Below are positions 60,768-64,000 of a stretch of 64,000 nt of DNA, piece by piece. The notes below the pieces were generated by a model, which was not told the DNA's origin, searched no databases, and worked only from the letters and a program-made list of their open reading frames with translations. The translations under genes and the position numbers were made by a program. Source of the stretch: Parabacteroides chinchillae (GTDB lineage: Bacteria; Bacteroidota; Bacteroidia; Bacteroidales; Tannerellaceae); NCBI RefSeq assembly GCF_900108035.1, contig NZ_FNVS01000017.1, positions 24,510-88,509 on the forward strand, given 5' to 3'. Within the stretch, counting starts at the first letter, position 1. Each line of letters begins with the position of its first letter.

Positions 60768-61586
60768 CTATTCGGTGTAAATCATCTTTTTCGTCATTCC
60801 TCCGTCAATGGTGATATTTTCTCCATTGATGAAATCGTTTTCCTCCTGACTTAGGAATAGGCACATACGTGCAATATCTTCTGGTTTTCCGACCCGTTTG
60901 GAAGGATGTTGGGCATGATCGGCAGGTAGAAGCTGATCGTAGTCACGTGTTTGTATCCAACCCGGGGCAATGGAATTGACAGTGATGTGCAGATCTGCCA
61001 GTGACATAGCTAATGCGTGAGTAAGCGAATAGATACCGCCTTTGGAGGCCGCATATCCTTCGCAGCCCGGTTCACTCATCAGGTAACGGGTGGAGCTTAT
61101 ATTGATAATCCGTCCAAACCGGTTCGGGATTTCTTGCGATTGCCTGTGCAGGGCAAGCTGCCGGGAGGTGATAAATGCCGGGCGGAGATTGACGGATAGA
61201 ATCCGGTCAAAATCCTCTACACTGGTTTCCGTAATAGGAGAAAACTGGCTGATACCTGCGTTGTTAATAATGATATCGATATCTCCCCAGTCAGCAAATA
61301 GGTGTTGCATACACTTTTCTAAAGCATCTTTGTCGTTTATATCTACGTGATAAAAATCCGTTCCTGTTTGAAGAGCAGTCTCTTTTCCTGTTATCTCGTT
61401 CTGGTCGCAAAAAGCAACCCGATGGCCTGCGCTGCGAAACATTTTTACTATGGCTTTACCTATACCTTCGGCTCCTCCGGTAATAAAAACCCTTCTGGTT
61501 TTATGGAAAATGTTTACTCTTTTCGTACCGGATGTTTTCCGTGTCTGATAAGCTTCTAGTTTTTTTTCGAGGTAGTTGTCTGCCAT
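60768..61586 (-). CDS. SDR-family oxidoreductase
   Basis: 272 residues. Classical short-chain dehydrogenase: nucleotide motif TGGAEGIGKAI (about 36-46), NNAGIS, catalytic Ser region INISSTRYL and Tyr-x3-Lys in GYAASKGGIYS, C-terminal GENITIDGGMTKKM. An N-terminal extension of about 30 basic residues precedes the Rossmann fold. The acidic residue after the second strand (AFCDQN) suggests NAD preference. Substrate unknown. Its promoter box is at 61606-61613. Confidence 0.9.
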   Translation of the reverse strand: MADNYLEKKLEAYQTRKTSGTKRVNIFHKTRRVFITGGAEGIGKAIVKMFRSAGHRVAFCDQNEITGKETALQTGTDFYHVDINDKDALEKCMQHLFADWGDIDIIINNAGISQFSPITETSVEDFDRILSVNLRPAFITSRQLALHRQSQEIPNRFGRIINISSTRYLMSEPGCEGYAASKGGIYSLTHALAMSLADLHITVNSIAPGWIQTRDYDQLLPADHAQHPSKRVGKPEDIARMCLFLSQEENDFINGENITIDGGMTKKMIYTE

Positions 61587-61605
61587 ATTCTGTTTATTTA
61601 AGTAG

Positions 61606-61613
61606 CAAATGTA
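61606..61613 (-). promoter_or_regulatory. -7 box for SDR gene
   Basis: TACATTTG on the minus strand, exact match, 20 bases before the ATG at 61586. Confidence 0.55.
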
Positions 61614-61718
61614 GTTATATCTGTATTAAGTTTATATAAGTCGTATAATTACGTGTAAAGATAATAAATATAAATATTATGTATAACTTCGTATGTGAAT
61701 ATGGTAAATATTGAATTT

Positions 61719-61904
61719 ATGAAAATACAGAGGAACAAGGTCAGGAAAAGTATCTCAATAGAAGATTACATCAAAGCCTCCAAAAAAGGAAATCGCATGG
61801 CCGAACAAGAACTGCTTGGCCCGGGCTTTCATTCATCCGACCGTGTGCACCAGTCCAAGAAACTTTATTCCCGCAAACAGAAGCATAGGGGAGAAGAAGG
61901 ATAA
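61719..61904 (+). CDS. Small basic protein
   Basis: 61 residues from ATG 61719, very rich in Lys/Arg: RNKVRKSISIEDYIKASKKG and FHSSDRVHQSKKLYSRKQKH. The two blocks RKSIS-EDYIKA and VHQSKK-YSRK resemble a short basic protein that I recall from other Bacteroidales genomes, so I take it as real; no function is known. It ends 71 bases before the PD-(D/E)xK protein gene on the same strand. Confidence 0.6.
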   Translation: MKIQRNKVRKSISIEDYIKASKKGNRMAEQELLGPGFHSSDRVHQSKKLYSRKQKHRGEEG

Positions 61905-61974
61905 CTGCTTTTTAAGAGGAAGTAATAAGGTATTGTTTATTTGCTGTTTATCGGATATACATAATCGTAAGGAA

Positions 61975-63921
61975 ATGGAAAAACTTAATTTGCTATTTGA
62001 TAATACTTTGAAAAATATTAGGGAGCAAAAAGGCTTTAATCCTTTTAGTCCTTCTTTTTCTAAAGAGAATATAAAGAAGATACGTGAAGATATTGTATTT
62101 GTTGCAAATTCGGAAACTAATATGAATGAAGAAAAGAAGTCTGGAATAATTCAGATACTTCATTTATGTGATACAACATTCCTTATGAGTGATTTCAGTA
62201 AAAAGGGATATGCACATTTAGATAGTCTTATAGCCAAAAGTAATTTTTCACAAAAAGAATTGCTTTATTTTTCGTTTGCGGCTTTGAGCCGCGATTATCA
62301 ACTTGTGCAGAAAGAGCTTTCGGATAGAGCCAAACCTGACAAGGAAAGGGATAAAGGTGGAAAGGTATTTTCATTTATAAATGAGGCCGATTTTAAAATA
62401 AAGTCTCCGGATCAATCAATTGGAGAAATAAGTGCCTCAGGACTTGTCGAAGCAGGTGTCGACTCTTTGAATACACTTGTGAAATATTTGCTGTATAAAG
62501 ATGTAAATGATTTTATAGTTGATCCGATTGAAGGGAACCTGGATAGCGTTGATACTATCATGGACTTATGCCAAAGCTGCAATATTATAAATATGATGAA
62601 ATATAATTATGAAAATGCAGTTTGGAATGAAGGCTTTTTTGTATTAAATGAAAAGGTGCTGAAAATTGATTTTTTCTCTCATCATGAACTTAAATTAAAA
62701 GCAACAGGCCTTCGGATAATGTATCAGAGGGTTTTTAGCCAGTATTCGATCCTTATGTCTTCTTCTTTCAAATATCCGTATCAGGCAAAAAAGCGGATAA
62801 AGAATTGTTCTGTAGAGAATGGTTATTTAAAATATAAACTTTCTGATGGACAGGATAAAGAAGAAATATCTCATGGCATGAATATGCAGGCATCCCTGAA
62901 CGCATACTACGAATTTCTTAAAAAAGTCCCGTTTTCGGCATACGGTAACCTGGATATAGATAAAGTGTTTTTTATGTTTAACCTGGTATCATATTTGTTT
63001 ACCGTTGCTTCTAAGCTTCAGATACCGGAAACTGCAATAATGGAAAAAGAAAGATTTTATTCTTATCCGTTTAGAATTGCGAAAAGAGATTTAATAGAAT
63101 ATCTGAAAATACGTGCAGGTTTTAGTTCTGGAGAAATACATTCTTTTTTATCTCTTTTAGAATATGACGGGACAGGGTATCTTAATTTATGGAATACTCC
63201 GTTTCTTTGTCAGGGAGCGGATTATCTGTTTACTTTATTGCCGTTGACTTTTCCAATGACTTATAACCTGATTGACTATTGGCTGGAAAAAGGAGGGATA
63301 TCATTGAAAGACCGCGGTAAACATTTGGAGCAGTATATTATAAAAAAACTGATAAGCGGAAGACCCAAACAGACGTTTCCTTATATAGTAATAGAACAGA
63401 AGAAATTTCGTATTGACGGGGGGAAATCCGAAGAGATCGACTTATTAATTAGTATGGATTCGACCCTGATTGTAGCAGAAGTGAAATGCATACGATATCC
63501 GATGGAAGTCAGAGATTACCATAATGCACTTAAACGGTTGAAAGAAGGATGTTCCCAGGCTCAAAGGAAAAAGGAATATATTAAAAATAATCATGAACAT
63601 TTCTGCAATCTAATTGGAGATTATAAGGATAAAACCATATTGGGAGTTGTTATTACCAATTATCCTCTATTCTCTGGTTTTCTGCGTTTGGGTATCCCTA
63701 TTGTAGATGCTCATTCATTTGAATCTTACTTTACCGGAGGCTCTATTCTTTGTAGAAGTGCTTTCCAAGAAGGAGATAAACATGTAAATCAGGTTGAGGG
63801 AGCACAACCGTTATATATGACTAATGAAGAGTTTAATAAAAATATAAACCATTATTTAATGCACCCTCCTGTAGTAGAAATGGTTATGGATAATACAAGT
63901 ATAAATATGAAATCCCCATGA
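61975..63921 (+). CDS. Large protein with C-terminal PD-(D/E)xK nuclease-like signature
   Basis: 648 residues from ATG 61975 (MEKLNLLFDN); a longer frame upstream overlaps the small basic gene. The first 460 residues are mostly helical and not recognised. From about 465 the pattern of a restriction-endonuclease-like fold appears: IRIDGG-type strand, GKSEEIDLLIS with Asp489, then TLIVAEVKCIRYP with Glu502 and Lys504 (D-x12-E-x-K), followed by a helix rich in basic residues. NERD and related nuclease or nuclease-like domains share this layout. No methylase, helicase or toxin partner is next to it. Whether it cuts DNA is unknown. Confidence 0.65.
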   Translation: MEKLNLLFDNTLKNIREQKGFNPFSPSFSKENIKKIREDIVFVANSETNMNEEKKSGIIQILHLCDTTFLMSDFSKKGYAHLDSLIAKSNFSQKELLYFSFAALSRDYQLVQKELSDRAKPDKERDKGGKVFSFINEADFKIKSPDQSIGEISASGLVEAGVDSLNTLVKYLLYKDVNDFIVDPIEGNLDSVDTIMDLCQSCNIINMMKYNYENAVWNEGFFVLNEKVLKIDFFSHHELKLKATGLRIMYQRVFSQYSILMSSSFKYPYQAKKRIKNCSVENGYLKYKLSDGQDKEEISHGMNMQASLNAYYEFLKKVPFSAYGNLDIDKVFFMFNLVSYLFTVASKLQIPETAIMEKERFYSYPFRIAKRDLIEYLKIRAGFSSGEIHSFLSLLEYDGTGYLNLWNTPFLCQGADYLFTLLPLTFPMTYNLIDYWLEKGGISLKDRGKHLEQYIIKKLISGRPKQTFPYIVIEQKKFRIDGGKSEEIDLLISMDSTLIVAEVKCIRYPMEVRDYHNALKRLKEGCSQAQRKKEYIKNNHEHFCNLIGDYKDKTILGVVITNYPLFSGFLRLGIPIVDAHSFESYFTGGSILCRSAFQEGDKHVNQVEGAQPLYMTNEEFNKNINHYLMHPPVVEMVMDNTSINMKSP

Positions 63922-63967
63922 GATAAAAAAAACTCGCCAAAGAGAATGAAAATAGTTAAGCTGAAGT

Positions 63968-63975
63968 TACCTTTG
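63968..63975 (+). promoter_or_regulatory. Possible -7 box near right edge
   Basis: TACCTTTG, exact match; an ATG at 63994 may open the next gene, which lies outside the window. Confidence 0.35.
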
Positions 63976-64000
63976 TAGTATCAACTCTACAAATGATTCG

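Noticed and set aside
61816..61974. Longer N-terminus for the nuclease-like protein.
   Set aside because: It overlaps the small basic gene in another frame and gives an unstructured start; ATG 61975 is preferred, though this is not certain.
1..64000. CRISPR array, rRNA operon, intact transposase, riboswitch.
   Set aside because: I looked for regular direct repeats, rRNA-like stretches, DDE/IS ends and common riboswitch cores by eye and saw none; a profile search would be needed to exclude short or divergent ones.

Overview
The window reads as chromosomal DNA of a Bacteroidales bacterium (Bacteroidota), most like Bacteroides or Parabacteroides; the genus is a guess. Evidence: a SusC/SusD pair, eukaryote-type (GT3) glycogen synthase, the arginine gene order argR-GNAT-argG-argC-argD, SpI/SpII-exported proteins typical of the order, and many exact copies of the Bacteroidota -7 promoter box TAnnTTTG just upstream of genes. 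These boxes also correct several start codons.

Layout. 1-5.3 kb: a ROK regulator cut by the window edge, and a susC-susD outer-membrane uptake operon with a clean terminator. 5.6-8.8 kb: proC, a secreted C1 (bleomycin-hydrolase-like) peptidase, an NlpE-like lipoprotein and a relic of an MscS channel. 8.8-13.2 kb: arginine operon with two candidate ARG boxes at its promoter. 13.4-17.2 kb: M48 lipoprotein protease, membrane-anchored MutS-like ATPase, histidine-kinase relic, outer-membrane phospholipase A. 17.36-17.98 kb: a collapsed methylmalonyl-CoA decarboxylase/propionyl-CoA carboxylase locus reduced to three joined fragments. 18.15-22.59 kb: a small integrated element at the 3' end of tRNA-Phe, bounded by 23-bp identical repeats, with a truncated integrase, an AraC regulator interrupted by a stop codon, and a three-gene VOC/PHP/sugar-isomerase operon. 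22.8-26.7 kb: tRNA-Pro, FucP-type permease, rhamnose-type mutarotase, NUDIX and DUF4153 genes. 26.8-34.8 kb: two ferritins, a GAF/PAS histidine kinase, M64 and M23 metallopeptidases, phosphoglucomutase. 34.9-49.3 kb: AsmA-like protein, MarC, a radical-SAM/DNA-repair pair, YitT, aminotransferase, LolC/E-like permease, secreted EEP phosphoesterase, beta-helix lipoprotein, PepD, and a short membrane protein with a Skp-like chaperone. 49.8-55.8 kb: FadL-type porin and glycogen phosphorylase/synthase. 55.9-58.8 kb: a tightly packed operon ending in an AmpG-like permease. 58.8-63.9 kb: RluA-type pseudouridine synthase, an internally deleted Fpg/Nei gene, an SDR, a small basic protein and a large protein with a PD-(D/E)xK signature.

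Two themes stand out. First, the window holds at least four gene relics whose ends survive around internal deletions (MscS, histidine kinase, mmdA/mmdC, Fpg/Nei), plus a truncated integrase and a nonsense-interrupted regulator. Second, the tRNA-Phe element carries a compact, AraC-linked set of secreted metal-dependent enzymes with no recognised substrate, and is the best candidate here for an undescribed catabolic module. No CRISPR array, rRNA or intact transposase was seen.
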